A DNA stretch of 64,000 nt from Gnetum montanum (Eukaryota; Streptophyta; Gnetopsida; Gnetales; Gnetaceae): assembly GCA_015680685.1 (NCBI GenBank), contig MNCI01000579.1, forward strand, positions 515,691-579,690. The letters are read 5' to 3'. Within the stretch, counting starts at the first letter, position 1. The number at the start of each line of letters is the position of its first letter. Of the stretch, positions 31,911-45,130 are shown piece after piece. Made by a program: the position numbers and the translations under genes. The notes under the pieces were generated by a model, which was not told where the DNA came from, made no database searches, and saw nothing but the letters and a program-made list of their open reading frames with translations.

Positions 31911-33868
31911 TCTTGGTGGATAACCTTGCTCACTATTTTGGATCTTCTCCTTCCAACTTAGTCATGGGGGAGATGGCCACCTATGCTAATTGTTCTAGCC
32001 CCTCGGTTCTTTTTGAATTTTTTTTGACACATTCTTTCAACTTTTCTTATTTTTCTTTTACACCATTGTTGATGTTTTTAATATTTCTTTGTTTGCTTGA
32101 TTTACTTTTATTCGTCATCTAATAAGTGGTCATGATGGTGGATTGAATTATATCATATTGATTGCTAATGTTTGGTTTTTACCTTGGAATTATGATGTTG
32201 ATATTAAGGTATGGTTCTTTTGGTAAAACAGGCAATGAGTCCACACCATCCACTCATCCATACAACTCTATGGTCTCCTTTGGCTTGGAACTATACAATC
32301 CCTATTTTTCTAAGTAAAATTTTAATGAATTGGTGGCTGGGTATTTTTCAAACTAGGTAAATACCCAAAGGATGAAAAGGGTGTGACTTCAAGGGGATTT
32401 GATGCATTTGTGCTGGCCGTTGTCTTGGGTGCTTGGATGCTTTTTCTTGGGTTTTTCGCCATTCTGACATTGTTCAAAAATAAGGAAGCTAAGTGAATAA
32501 AAATAAGTCTTTGCATGGTGTGGTTCTCATGCAAAAATAAATAAAAGAAAAAAAAAGTGAGAAATCAAAGCATACCCCTTAGACATAATAAAGCAATATG
32601 GCCTACAAGCACTGGTTATGGAACTGGAAAGACATGTTACCCATGCCTGAAGGTTCCCTCTAACTAAGGCCCTTTCTCGCTTCCTACTTCTCCATCTTGC
32701 TGTCCTTGGAATCATGGTGACTTTTTGTGGAAGCATTCTTGTTGCTTCAAGTGGATGGAGTGGTCAAGTGTATTGATGTGAGGTCACTGGATGTGGTTTT
32801 TTTGAGTTTGGATTTGGGATGAGTTCTACTCAGTCACATTAACCATAAAATACATAAGGGGCTTTACACAACCTTGTTCTTGGGATTCCATTCCATTCTC
32901 TCCTCTCCATATTTCTTCCCATTTTCCACCTAATTTTTGGTTTTATCATTAGTCCGTTTTGGGTTAATGCATTATTTTTCTTTGGTGAATTCTTGTGGGT
33001 AAGTTTTTAACTCTTGCTCCAAATGACATTCCTAAAGCCTACGAAGTCTTTGGTTTGTGGGTTTGTCAGGGCATAAAAGGCATGAGTCTTCTTTGGGGAG
33101 GACCCACCAACATTTATTTTTGGTGTAATTTTTAACTTCTTTCCCTTAAACATTTTCTATAATCAATCATTTCTTGTTTCATTCCCATCCATGACATCCA
33201 TTTTATTGGCGTTGCCGTTGATATTTTTTTCCATCTTTCTTGTTCCTCATATTTTTCCATATTATAGCTAACGGATGTTTGCTCTTAGTCATGGGGGCCC
33301 TGGAAAATTTTTTTCAATTTTCTCCATTTTACTATTTGCCTAACCCCTACACCTTGGGTAGTCACCTATGATAAATCTCCGAACTGGTCTATGCCATAAC
33401 CACAACTTAGCCAATGCACTTCATATTGAGGCAAGGTATCAACTGCATTATGGTTTATCTATCCTTGCACATTTGTGATTTTTGTGTGTGTGTATATGGT
33501 GATCATATAAACAATGGACTAGGCTTAGAGGAAGCACCCAGGATGGACCCGAACTAGAGCATTTACGAAAGGAGCAAGTTTGGTGACATGGCTATGGATA
33601 AACAATGAAAGGCGCAATCTTAGCATTGGAGGCAACACACTTCATTTTCTTTCTATCTCTTTCTCTACAAGTTGCCAAATGAAGGCTTGGATGTCATTTA
33701 TGTACGAGTGTTCACCACAATGTTGTAATATGCTTATTGATCCATTCACTGGGCATGTCGAGTCTATCATCCCATTCCACTGTCAGTTGTCAATTAGTCA
33801 ATAATCCCATACCTTCCCAATATTTTATAAGGAACTTGAGGATGAGTTTTCATTTAGTCGTGGGGGTA
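31911..33868 (+). other. 3' untranslated region of B with env-like remnant and polypurine tract
   Basis: Landmarks match E2: CATGGGGGAGATGGCCACC-like at 31964, GGTAAAACAGGCAATGAG at 32221, AGGACCCACC at 33100 and GGTAAGGTATC-like at 33432. The position of the env acceptor reads TATATGG (ATG at 33496), so the AG is lost. A conserved short frame follows (33580-33804). GTCGTGGGGGTA precedes the LTR. Confidence 0.75.
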
Positions 33869-34688
33869 TGATGAGAGCAGTTACTCTAGTGATTTATTCT
33901 AATTATTAGAGTGGCAGTTTTTCTAATTATTAGAGTAGTTTCTCCCAAGCCTATAAATACAGTGCCTAGGTGCACAATTTAGGGAGGAAGTCTTGGAAGG
34001 ATGTTTTTCAAGGGAAGTCTTAGAGAAGTCTTTTAGGAGTCAAGTTAGAGTATTTTCCAAGTGCCCATAGTAGGAGGTCTAAGTGTGGATGGATCTTTAT
34101 TTGAGCATTATGTACCTGAGCACACCTTGTGTATGACAATAAAGACAAGCTCTTGGATTCATCTTTGCAGCACTTGAGATTTGTTTTCTTACTTATTTCC
34201 TTTATTTTATTTTCTTCTTCATTTATTTTATTTTATGCACTTTACATTTCTATTATTAGCACACATAGTACGATCACTTCGAGCATGCATGTAATACTTG
34301 GTAACCAGTAACGATTAGCGCTTGGTAATCCCAGTAGTGTTGCAATAGTTTAGGATGTGTACGGAAAGTGAGAATGGATATTGGTTTTAGGATTAGTTTA
34401 AAGCCTAGTTAATCAATAGTTAAGTTAAATTAGTCACTTAGTTATCTCTCTCTCTCCTCCCTTATTAGCAGCAGGACATAAAAACATAAAAGCTATAAAA
34501 ATCATATGCCTCAAACTTACTTAACCATACAATTGTGACACACAAGTAAGTTTGGGAAGACAATGATCAACCAACCCATCCTTGTTCCATAAAGGTGCAT
34601 AGGCACTTAGTCCTTGGAATTTGACTGGATCATGCATGAAACGCTTGTATTTGTATGGTTGAGTGTAGGGGTACCTTGCCGCTCATCA
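33869..34688 (+). mobile_element. 3' LTR of B (820 bp)
   Basis: It starts TGATGAGAGCAG and ends CTCATCA. It shares the CTAATTATTAGAGTGG array with the 5' LTR, with one unit fewer, plus a short AGGGAGGAAGTC insertion near 33983. Confidence 0.95.
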
Positions 34689-34693
34689 TGAAT

Positions 34694-36067
34694 GAATCTA
34701 AATAAGTCTTTTCATGGTGTGGTTATCAAGCATATAAAAAAACTAGTGGGAATTCAAAGCACACCCCTTAGAAATAATAAAGAAACATGGACTACAAACA
34801 TTGGTTATGGCACTGGAAAGACATGTTCCCCATGCTTGAAGGTTCCCTCTAACTAAGGCCCTTTCTTGCTTCCTGCTTTCCTATCTTTCTCTCCTTGGAA
34901 TGGTGGTGACTCGATGGATGCATTCTTATTGCTTCATGAGGATGGGTTGGTAAAATGTATTGATGCAAGGTCACTGGATGTGGTTGGGGAGTCTAGACTT
35001 AGAATGAATTTTATTTAGTTAGCTTAACCACATAATACACAAGGGACTCTACACAATCTTAATCTTGGGATTCCATTTCATTTCCTCGTCTCCTTCCATA
35101 TTTCTTCCCATATTCCACCTCATTGCCATTTTTATGATTAGTCTATGCCTTGGTTGATGCATTGTTAGTCTTCAGTAAACTCTGGTGGGTAAGTTGTTAA
35201 CCATTGTTTCCATATGTCATTCTAAGAGCCTATGGACTCTTTGGTTTGCAGGTTTGTCAAGGCATAAAAGGCATGAGCCTGCTTTGGGGAGGACCCACTG
35301 GCATTCCTTTTTAGTGCAATTGTTAAGTTCTTTCCCTTAAATAGTCTTTACAATCAACCATTTCTCGTTTCATCCCTATCCATGACATCCATTTTATTAG
35401 CTTCACGATTGTTATTACCATCATCTTCATTGTTCCTTTAGTTTCTCCACCCCATTGCTACCATAGGTTCACTCTTAGTCATGGGGACCTTCTCACAAAC
35501 TTTTCCATTCAATTAGCTATCTCACCCCTACACCTTAGGTAGTTATCAGTTAAAAACCTCTAACCTAGTATCTGCCATACCCACAACCTAGCCAATGAAC
35601 TTATATTAAGGCAAGGTATTAACTACATTATGGCTTAATTATCCTTGCTAATTTGTGACTGTGTTGTGTGTGAAAATGGTGATTACATGAATAATGGACT
35701 GGGATAGGAGGAAGCACTTGGGTTGGACTGGAGTTGGAGTGTTTACACAAGGAACAAGTTTGGTCATGTGGCTATGGATGAACAATGGAATGCACATTTT
35801 TGACATCGGTAGCAACATGCCTTATTTTCTTTTCTCTCTCTTTTTTCTCTTCAAGCTATTAGATGAGGGTCTAGATGTCATCTATGTACAGTGTTCAACA
35901 TAATGGGCATGAACACCAATGTTGTAATATGTTTGTCGATCCATTCACTGGGCACTTTGAGTCTATTATTCCCTATCGCTATCAATTCTTATTCAGTCAA
36001 TAATCCCATACCTTCCCAATATTTTGTAAGGAACTCGAGGACAAGTTTTCATTCAGTCATGGGGGTA
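34694..36067 (+). other. 3' untranslated region of A, second part, with env-like remnant
   Basis: It resumes exactly where A was cut and follows E2 1270-2635. The env start position reads TGAAAATGG (ATG at 35676), so the acceptor AG is lost. The short frame at 35694-35903 contains RKHLGWTG and LWMNNGMHIF, which align with E2 and B. The polypurine tract TCATGGGGGTA ends at 36067. Confidence 0.75.
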
Positions 36068-36969
36068 TGATGAGCCGTGATATCGGGGCCACGATATCAC
36101 ATCCATGATATTGGGTACATGATATCAGATCCTTCCAAGCAATATCGAACATCTGATATCAAGGCCTATCTTGTCATCTATAAATAAGAGGTAGGCACAC
36201 TTGGCTTGGCAATAGTTAGTAAATTAGTCTTAGTCCCTTACCCGAACTCTTACCTTTTTCCCTTCTTAGAGTTAGAATTATTTCTGAGTGCCCATAGTAG
36301 GAGTCATAAAGTAAACAAATCTTTATTTGAGCATTGTGTACCTGAGCACACCTTGTGGCCGAAAATAAAGAAGAACTTTGTGATAAACCTTGCTATATTT
36401 AGAATCACTTATTTAATGTTATTTACAGTTATTTAATGCTTTCCATAGTTAATTAATGTTCTCTCTCTCTCTCTCACCTTGTTAACTCTTCCAAGTAAGC
36501 ACACTTAGTATGACCACTTTGAGCATGCGTGGAACACTTGGTAACCCAGTACCAATTAGCGTTTGGTAATCCTAGTAGTGTTGCACTAGTTCAAGGTGTG
36601 GACGGCAAGTGTGAACGGATGCTAGTATTAGGGCTAGTTAGAGCATAGTCAATTAGTTAAATTAAATTGTTTACTTAATTAGTTCACTTCTCCCTTTGTA
36701 GCACCAAGACATAAAACATAAAAATATATAAAAATCATATACCTCAAGTTTACTTAACCATACAATCATGCTATACAAGTAAGCTTGGGAAGATGATGAC
36801 TGACTAACCCGTTTAGGTTCTATACAAGTAAGCTTGGGAAGGCAATGATTGACTAACCCGTTTGGGTTCTATAAAGGCACATAAGCACTTAGTCCTTGAA
36901 GTTTGACCGGATCATGCATGTATTCTTGTATTCATATGGTTGAGCATAGGGATACCTCACTATTCATCA
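36068..36969 (+). mobile_element. 3' LTR of A (902 bp)
   Basis: It starts TGATGAGCC and ends ATTCATCA. GATATC palindromes lie at 36075-36165, TATAAATAAG near 36179, and a CT run at 36460-36475. A 51-bp tandem duplication near 36772-36875 (CTATACAAGTAAGCTTGGGA twice) explains the extra length over the 5' LTR. Confidence 0.94.
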
Positions 36970-36974
36970 CTAGG

Positions 36975-38850
36975 TAAGTGCAGACAAACTTCTATTAACA
37001 TAGATAATTTTATATCTAAAGACCCTCAAACTTGTGTAGAAGATCTAGTTATGGATGCAAATTGAAGCATAGTATCTAATTCTATGAGAGTAGGGAGTGA
37101 GCACCATTAAACCTCACTTTACTTTGCCACATGATTTGTTTGATGTAGTCATTCAAGATTTCTCAAAGCATTATGCCATTGGATTTTTTGTTGAAAGTAC
37201 CTCACTACATCAATTTTGAATAATTGGATGAAAACCCACTAGAACCATTGAGGTATTCATAATGATCTTGTTTTGAATTTAAGTATTTTTTTCTTTTTCA
37301 ATTTAAAACTAAGGAATAAATAGATAATGAAATTAAGAATACTCCATGGTTTCTGCATGATACTTTTTTAGAATTACACAAATGGTAAGAAGACTTTAAT
37401 CGTGCTAAAGTACAAAAAGTGTTTTACTGATTTGGATTGAGTTTCCGAATTTTCCTAATGGTTTTTATTTTCCTTTTATCCATGATATTACTAGCATGAT
37501 TGGAAAAGGGTTATTTTTAAAAAAATAAAGGGGTTTCTGTGCTTGGCCAACTAGAAGGGTTTGTGTAGAACTGGATTTGAGTAAATAACTTCCATATTTT
37601 ATTGAGCTATCATACAAAGAAAATATTTTGGAACAAAAAATTTCTTATTTTACCCTTCCTAGTGCATGTTTTTATTGTCATGAGCCATCTTACAAGGTTT
37701 TTAACTATCCCAAACTAATCACCAAAAGACTGGTTGAAGTTAAATTAGTCAAAGAAATTAAGGTTGTAGAAGTTGTTTTATAAAATTTTGATAAAGGGAT
37801 TGTGAATGTTTCAAATAAAATATTAGAAAAGTAAATGAATCCTCAAAAAGATGGATGGAAAAACATAAAGTGTTAGAAAAAGACAATGAAGGTACCACTT
37901 TCAAATTCAACTATCCAAGAAACATTGCAAGTCTCTTAGAATGATCCAATGCTTTCAAGAGGTTCTCATACTTAGAGGGAAGAAAGTAACATATCATATG
38001 TAGTGATCCTAAAGTGGAAAAACTCAAGAACTCTAGAGAATATTACTCATTGAACTCATAAGTGAATTGCTTCTAATTTCAAACAAATTAATTCTTTTTA
38101 TTATGTCATGGATGTCAAAGAAAGAACTAAGTTGGGCATTAGGTCCTCATGAAGTTCATCTCTTGTAATAGTCAGGGATTGTCGAACCCCCAATGATAGG
38201 AAATCATCTAATATCATTGTTAAAATTCTAATTTCTTGAATCTGTAAGAGGTTAAAATAGGTGATTTTAATTTGAATTAAGTAGCTAAATTTTTTGTGCC
38301 AAGGGGAAGAAATTTTTTACCAAACCATGAAGTTAGAAGAGGTGGTATTCTTCTTTGTGTTGCTAAAAATATTCTTCTTGCATCATTGATTCTAGTTATA
38401 TTTTAAGAATTAGAGATGTTTGGGTTTGATTAAATGTTTTTCATATAATTTTTGATATGTGTAGTACATATGCTTCATGTGATTTCCAAAAAAGAGCTTT
38501 GCATTGGTTTTAACTTAACAATGGTCTTCTTGAAGTTGTTTGGTTATGTGGAGATTTTAATATGTCAGAAAATGACTTAGACAATGTGGGAGAGATATCT
38601 TATAGTTTTCAAAAAAAATGAATAGAGAGCTTGGTCTTCCTTTAGGAATAGGTCTACACTTTTAGATCTTAATGCTAGTGGGAATCATAGAGATCTAGGT
38701 TGGTTTACTTGGTCTAACTATAGATATAGCTTGCTAATAATTTTTGGTAGATTAGATAGAGCTTATCTTTCTACTTCTCTTGATTTATTCTTTGAGTCTT
38801 AGCATAGTTTAGTTGTTTGAGCATATCTAAGTGCTAGTAAACAAATCTAA
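36975..38850 (+). mobile_element. L1-like plant LINE, ORF1 and endonuclease part (decayed)
   Basis: The ORF1 part contains IWIEFPNFPNGFYFPFIHDI (37430-37490), a DUF4283 hallmark, and a CFYCHEPSY...C zinc knuckle (37670-37710). The endonuclease part contains ISCNSQGL (38160), WLCGDFNMSENDLDN (38552-38596) and WFTWSNYRYS...RLDRAYLS (38702-38780), the APE catalytic and DNA-binding motifs. RT is absent, because the element is cut at about 38850 by a minus-strand LTR fragment. Many stops. Element A is inserted in or beside its 5' region. Confidence 0.75.
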
Positions 38851-39429
38851 TCTAGCCTATGCGATGAGCATCTAGTCCTTACCTTCTTTTCACACCTTGG
38901 ACTTCATGTAGCTATTACTGCAATTACCAAGTACCACATTACCAAGTGATAGCACTATTGGGTTATGAAGTAGCTACACTTAAGTGCTTGAGATTATTCG
39001 TACTCATTCCGTGTAACAATAGTAATTATACAATGCATTGAAAGTAAATCATTAACTAATGAAAATTGTAAACATTAAGCTAAGTTAAAATAATAGAGAC
39101 TAAGTGATGTTGCAATGATGTAGAGTAATCTCGATCTTTATTTTCGAGCATACAATGTGTCCAAGTACATTACACTTGAATAAAGACTTTGTTTAATTAC
39201 AACACAACACACTATGAGCATACATTGCTAAGTGCTAAGTACTAAAATCAAGCAAATAAACTAATAGAGTTTAGCTACTATGGGATGAATACCCTTTTTG
39301 GATGATGAGCCTAAGTGTTGTATTTATAGGCCTTACACACATCACCAATATTGACTATTAGACATTGTATCATGGACTCCGATATCAGGGATCTAATATC
39401 ATGGCTTTGATATCAAATGTCCAACATCA
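38850..39429 (-). mobile_element. Truncated LTR, minus strand
   Basis: The complement starts TGATGTTGG at 39429 and has the GATATC palindromes (39370-39420), TATAAATAC near 39322, AATAAAG near 39140 and part of U5. The last ~200 bp of U5 and the CATCA end are missing at the left, where it abuts LINE sequence. Confidence 0.8.
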
Positions 39430-39439
39430 TAGCCTACTA

Positions 39440-40640
39440 AACCATGATTTATTGACAATACTATCTAAGTGGGATTTTTCCTCAACCTTAAGACAATTAT
39501 TAGCAATAATGGCAAAACTCATAGTCATGGGGGATGTCATTACCAAGGTAGAAATACCTCTATTACTAGACATACCCTTATGGATGATATGTCCAATAGC
39601 CTATTTCTCCTGTTTTTCCTATTACCCATGCCTCTACCCATTCCTACTATCCTTCTAAATACCATGAACCTAATAATAACTCCTATGAAATTGTTACCCT
39701 ATGCTTCTCATCATTTGTCACATCATCCTCAATACTCTTATACTCCTCTTCTACTTGTGCTAGCAGCAATAATGTATGAAAAATTTTCACCATAATCTTA
39801 ATAGAATAATATCACTTACAACATTAACATAAAGAAGCATGATAGTGCTAGTAGCTCTAAGTACAAGCTTGGGAAACATCATTTCTTTGGGATGCTTTCC
39901 ATACTTGTGGATGGAACTAGTATACTTAGTAGCCTACCAATGCCAATGTAAGATTCATATGGTACAACTTTCTTCCTTACAACAATAATGCCTTTTGATC
40001 CTACACAAGAGCCAACAACCATCACCACTCTTGAAACATAAAGACTATCATGCTTACACATGTCATAATTTACTGGATAAAAGTAGTTGCTCTATCACAA
40101 GAAATAAAAGATCCAAAAAGTTGTTTAATCTAATTGTACATTGATGGAATTCCATCTTGCAAAGCTCTACTAGACTCAAGTTTAGGGTTCTCACACAAAC
40201 TATATAACATTGAGAACCTATCTTTGATGAAGAAAAATAATATTAGCTTAGATCTTGTAAACCAGTTGATCATTATTTCCTTAAAATAGGTTAATGCTAT
40301 GGTGACCATCATTAGTGGGTGATATTATTTAATAGATTTCCTCATGATCAATGTAAATAAAAAAAATGGTGAATTTCCAATTATCATGGGAAGATCATGA
40401 CTTAGCCCCACAAATGCTAAGCTTGGCATTTAAGATCTTTTCTTAAACATTGCTAATGAAAATGAGCATGACATCATGGAGAAGAAAAAAATTTCATGCA
40501 TTACTTATGACAATATAAGGTATCAAACCAAAAGACACCTAGTGGCTAAAAAATAAGACTGCTAAATTACCCAAAACATGCATAGGAACATATGACCTAC
40601 TTATCAACTCTTGTCTTAAGAAAATAAACTAAATAAAGAA
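39440..40640 (+). pseudogene. gag end and protease of C
   Basis: The gag C-terminal segment (39465-39960) follows A 21530-22080. It is followed by GIPSCKALLDSS (40147-40182, the active-site Asp-Ser with the glycine replaced) and IIMGRS (40382-40400), then the N-terminal leader of RT to about 40640. Frame changes are frequent. Confidence 0.65.
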
Positions 40641-42130
40641 ATCACAAAAAGACATCCTATAACCTAACCATACACCAGAAGAAAATGATGAATAAGAAGA
40701 CCTAAGAACTAAAATAAAAATTCAAAAAGAAAACATAACTTGACATTCTAAAATGGAAACACCTTCTTGTCCAATAGGATATTCTGTCCAAATAATTAAA
40801 ACCTTATTATCATCAATGTTAAATGGGAAAGCAAGCAAAAACATAAATCACTAAAGTTGACAAAAGGAAAATCTATGGTGTATGATCTAGGGATGTGCAG
40901 TCCATTTTCTGAATGCTTGCTCATGAGTTTAGTCATAGGGGAGATGTCCCATCTTGAATCAAGAATTAATAAGTACATTTTTACTTTTTTTTTTTACAAT
41001 ATTTTCTAATCATTTCTATATTTTGACATTTTCCCAAATTTTTTCCATTTATCTATTTATTTAAAATTTTCTAATACATAATATGTTTTCCTTATGTGTT
41101 ATTTTTTATTTATTTATAATTTTCTATTTTTAAGTCATTTATCTCATGTTTTGTGAATATTTCTTATGTTTTTGTTAATAACATTTCCAATCATGATGTA
41201 GGAATCAATACCATGGGTTGAAAGTTTATATTATATTATCAACTATGGAAGGAATGAGTGTGCATGGAAATAAGACCACATTATTCATCCCTCCATTTCT
41301 ATAAATAAGAGGTCCTTTTCATGGGAGTAATATGGTTGATATTACTTTGAAAACTTAAAATTAACCCATGATTACTATGCTTTTTAGGAAGGATGAAGGA
41401 CCAATAGCATATGAATAAGGATGTGACATCAAGGGGATTTGTTGATTCTTTGAAACTTCACCATGGGTATCACTGGTCCTATGTTGATGAATTACCATCC
41501 ATTTTTTTATTTTCTTTGGGAAATATCATTTCAAAATAGTTATTCTCTTATTGTGTAAGGCATGTCACCCATGCCCAAATATCATCTTATGGCAAGGGTA
41601 ATAAAATAATTAATTAATTACTTTATAAATAAATCATATTTGGAGTACCACTAGAAAGATATGCAACCCATGTTTGAAGGTAGGCTACTTCCAAGAATTC
41701 CATGGTTCCTTGAACTAGTTCCATCATATGACTAGAAAGGCATGTGACCCATGCTTGAAGTGCTCCTCTAACTAATGGCCAAGGTGTATAACTTGAACAT
41801 CACTAACTAATTAATTAATTAATAACTCTAATGCATGTTTCCAAATTTTTCTTCATTGAGTGGTGTTGTCTTTAGGTGGTGGTTAGTGGTTCTATGATGG
41901 TGGACACTAGATGATGTAATGAAATATCACTAGTAGTGGTTGATCTTGGTATAGAATCCTTATGAATAGGCATAATGGTTGTTTAATTATGCATTGCACA
42001 TGGAACCTATTATGACCATGGTAAGATACCTCACATCTTGATTTTTTAATCCCTACTCAATCCATCTTAACTTACTAGCATGGGATAATTATTTATTGCA
42101 ATCCCACATTAGTGATAGGTGAGGATAAAG
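40641..42130 (+). other. Deletion scar and 3' untranslated region of C, first part
   Basis: 40641-40920 is A-rich with no clear match. From 40920 (TTTAGTCATAGGGGAGATG) it follows the 3' region of A. A block around AGAAAGGCATGTGACCCATG is repeated three times (41562, 41650, 41730). No gene. Confidence 0.55.
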
Positions 42131-43760
42131 AAAAAAGTATAGCATCAGAAATTTTAGATGGTAACTTGGAACATTAGCACTCTCAATGAAAATACCTCTA
42201 AAATTATGAATGCCATGAAAACATGAGGAATATACATTGTTTACCTTAAATAAATAAGATGAAAAGGGGAGAAAGCTAAAGATTTAGGCTAGGGTTTCAA
42301 AATCTTCTACTTAAGAAAAGAAACTCATTGAAATGTAGTGGGCATCATCATTGATCAATCTATCAAAGAAAAAGTGGTACAAGTATATAACCATGAAAAT
42401 CTAATTATGGGTACCAAACTTGTGCTTGGAAATGAGATTATCAACATTATTAATGCATATGCTCCACAAATTGACTAAGAAAATTTGATTAAGTAGGGTT
42501 TTTAAGATTCCATGGATCATGTGCTTCAAGAAATTTCCTAGCAAGAAAGCATCTCCATTATGATCATGTTGGATCTATGAAAATGAAATATGACAAGATT
42601 CATGGAGGATAAGAATTTTGAAAGCACAATGATATGGAAGATTTACTACAACAATTTGCAAGTGCTTGTGACCTTGCAATTTGATGAATCATGGATTGGT
42701 TACATCGACTAGGCCTTGTCGATTACGCCCCGTTGATGCATGACTTGATGCATTGACATGGCCTCATCAACGTAGTGTCCATTTTGCCTATAAGTATGCA
42801 CTCACCTGATGTCTTTATGGCATTTCTTATCATAGATGTAGTGGAGCTTTTATAGTTTTGTCATTTGAAAGTTAGAATATTTTCCTAAGTGCTCACAGTA
42901 TGAGTCAAAAGTGTATGAATCTTTAGTTGAGCACTATTGTACTTAAGTAGGGTAGTGTGTGCAAAAATAAAGGTGAGATTTTTGATAAACCTTGTAGCAC
43001 TTTGAAACAAATTATTTATTTATTTTTGCAATTTATTTTTTATGCAATTTTATTTAATGCTTCAAGTCATTAAGCTAAATTAATCTAAACTAAGCTAAAT
43101 TAGGTAGCAATTAATTAAGCATGTAAGTACGACCACTTCGAGCATGTGCATGACACTTGGTAATCCTAGTAATGCTTAATGTTTGGTAACCCAGTAGTGT
43201 TATACACGTTTAATATGCATACACAAAGTGGGATTGGATGCTTATGTTAGGATTAGGTAGACATTGGTTAGTTAGTTAGGTTAAATTAGCAATTAAATTA
43301 CTTCATTACTTTCATCCTTTATTTGAAGCACCCAAAACATAAAACATAAAAATAATAAAAATCATACACCTTGATTACACTTCACTATACCTCTGCATAT
43401 CACAAGTGTAATTTGAAAGACAATGAATGACTATTAGGGCAAGTTCACTTCCTAGAGGCTAGTATATCGGAAGACATAGAGTCTACAGAATTTGACTAGA
43501 TTGCACGTGATCGCTTAGTGATTTGTATGGTTGAGCATAGGGGTATTCTTTTCTCATCACAATTGCAAATAGTTATTTCAAGAAAATTATGGAACATTTA
43601 ATTACATGTAAGAATGATATGAATAAAACACAAATTGAGTATTTCTTGTTACGCAAAAGAGTCTAGGCCATGTGCAAAGACTACAAGGTTATACTTAGTG
43701 AGTACCTTGCACATCTACATAGCTTTAAAGGTAGCATGAGAAAAGGGACTAAATGTATAA
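42131..43760 (+). pseudogene. RTE endonuclease relic (split by a solo LTR)
   Basis: Recognisable pieces are GNEIINIINAYAPQID (42432-42475) and LQEIS (42524) before the LTR, and FFLLRKRV / CKDYKV (43645-43690) after it. They match the APE endonuclease order of plant RTE elements and the minus-strand copy. The frame is broken. Confidence 0.7.
42682..43559 (+). mobile_element. Solo LTR (878 bp) with target duplication
   Basis: It starts TGATGAATC and ends CTCATCA, with perfect 5-bp duplications CAATT at 42677-42681 and 43560-43564. U3 carries ATCGAC / TTGATGCAT palindromic units like those of element D, and AATAAAG is near 42966. It is the product of unequal LTR recombination. Confidence 0.95.
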
Positions 43761-44220
43761 AATGGTGGAATTTGAAAAAAAATAACATCATCTTATTCAA
43801 AGTAAAATTGCTTCATGAAGGAATCTAGAATTAGGTTTGCTCTAGAAATTTAATTTGGGGCTAGATGAAAAGTTGCATTTAGAAAGTTGGATAGAATAAT
43901 TTGGGTGAAACAAAATGAAAAAAATACATCTCATAGGAGACATGGTGGTGGAGTGATGAAGTGTAACATGCTATCTAAAATGAGAAAAAAATGTTTTAAG
44001 GAATGGTAGCAAAGTGGTAGCCAAGATAACAAGTTGATATACAAAATGAAAAAGGAGGTAACTGTAGTAGTAGTCAAAGTCAAACATAAGGTTTTAGATA
44101 GGTTTTGTGAGAAATTAAGAATAAAGGAAGATAAATCTATTTATAAATTTGGAGAAAATTAGAAAAAAGAAATGTAATGACATTAATCATGGCAAATACA
44201 TCAATTAGATAAATGAAAGA

Positions 44221-45130
44221 ATTTTGGTAAATGGCAATGAAATTTTGGTTAGGTGGAAAAATTATTTTCAAGAATTATTAAATAAAGCAGCCCCAAGAGA
44301 AGACATCCAAGAAGAAGAATCAAATTTTTTTTTGGTTAATGAACTTTCCTTTTCTAAGGTAAAGATAGCCTTATCAAAGATGAAAAATGAAAAAGTTATT
44401 GGACTAGATAACATTCCTATAGAAGCTTGAAAAGCATTGGGAGATGCAAGAGTTTCTTGGCTAATATAATTATTTAGCAAAATTTTAAAGAATAGATAAA
44501 TGCCCAACAATTGGAAAAAAACTTTGTTATTCCCATTTACAAAAATAAATGAGATGTATAAAATTGTGCAAAGTATAAAGAGATCAAGGTAATGACTCAT
44601 ACTATGAGGCTTTTGGAGAGAGTCACATAGAAGTATCTTAGACTTGAATTAATAGTATTAGAAAATCAACTTGAATTTATACCAGGGAGATCTATTATAG
44701 AGGCTATTTGTTTATACTACAATTGATGGAGAAATTAAGAAAAAATAGAAAAAAAATCTAATATGATCTTCATTGAATTGGAAAAAACATATGATAGAGT
44801 GTCTAAAGATATTATTTGGTGGACCTTGAAAAGAAAAAACATTCCTAATAAATATATTAAAGTGATTCAAAACATGTATGAAAGAGCTATCATTAAAATT
44901 AGAATAGCTTGTGGAATAACATCAAATTTTCTAGTCATAGTAGGTCTACATCAAGCATTTGCACTTAGCTCATACTCATTTGTCATTATTATGGATGAAT
45001 TAACAAAGAAAATACAAGATGAACTCCCTTGGTGTATGCTATTTGAAGAGGATATTATGTTGTTGGAATTAACTCAAGAAAATATTACTGCTAAAATAGA
45101 GAAGTGGAGACATGCTCTAAAATAAAAAGG
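44221..45130 (+). pseudogene. RTE reverse transcriptase relic
   Basis: Motifs are GLDNIPIEA (44400), FIELEKTYDRV (44766-44797), DIIWWTLKRKNIPNKYI and the ASSYSFVIIMDEL region. The catalytic motif reads MLFEEDIMLL (45041-45066) in place of F/YADD, so one aspartate is replaced. Stops separate the pieces. One piece of 120 codons (44763-45125) is still open. Confidence 0.8.

Larger units (their letters stand above)
26293..34688 (+). mobile_element. Element B: non-autonomous Athila-type retrotransposon nested in A
   Basis: LTRs are 26293-27118 and 33869-34688, with target duplications TGAAT at 26288-26292 and 34689-34693. It keeps the primer site, gag, protease and most of RT, then jumps at about 31515 from RT (SFLGHTSY) to the integrase tail, losing about 1.5 kb that A has between 23810 and 25316. 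It therefore lacks RNase H and the integrase core and would have needed proteins from a relative. Total length is 8396 bp. Confidence 0.94.
18563..36969 (+). mobile_element. Element A: Athila-type LTR retrotransposon (host of element B)
   Basis: LTRs lie at 18563-19414 and 36068-36969, with 5-bp target duplications CTAGG at 18558-18562 and 36970-36974. The primer site, gag, protease, RT, RNase H, integrase, env remnant and polypurine tract occur in canonical Ty3/gypsy order. Element B splits the 3' untranslated region at 26292. Without B and its duplication the element is about 10.0 kb. All genes have stops. RT features (FMDDFSTYG, HLMVQEGIVLGHKIS), the Asp-type primer site and the downstream env remnant place it with Athila. 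Confidence 0.93.
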
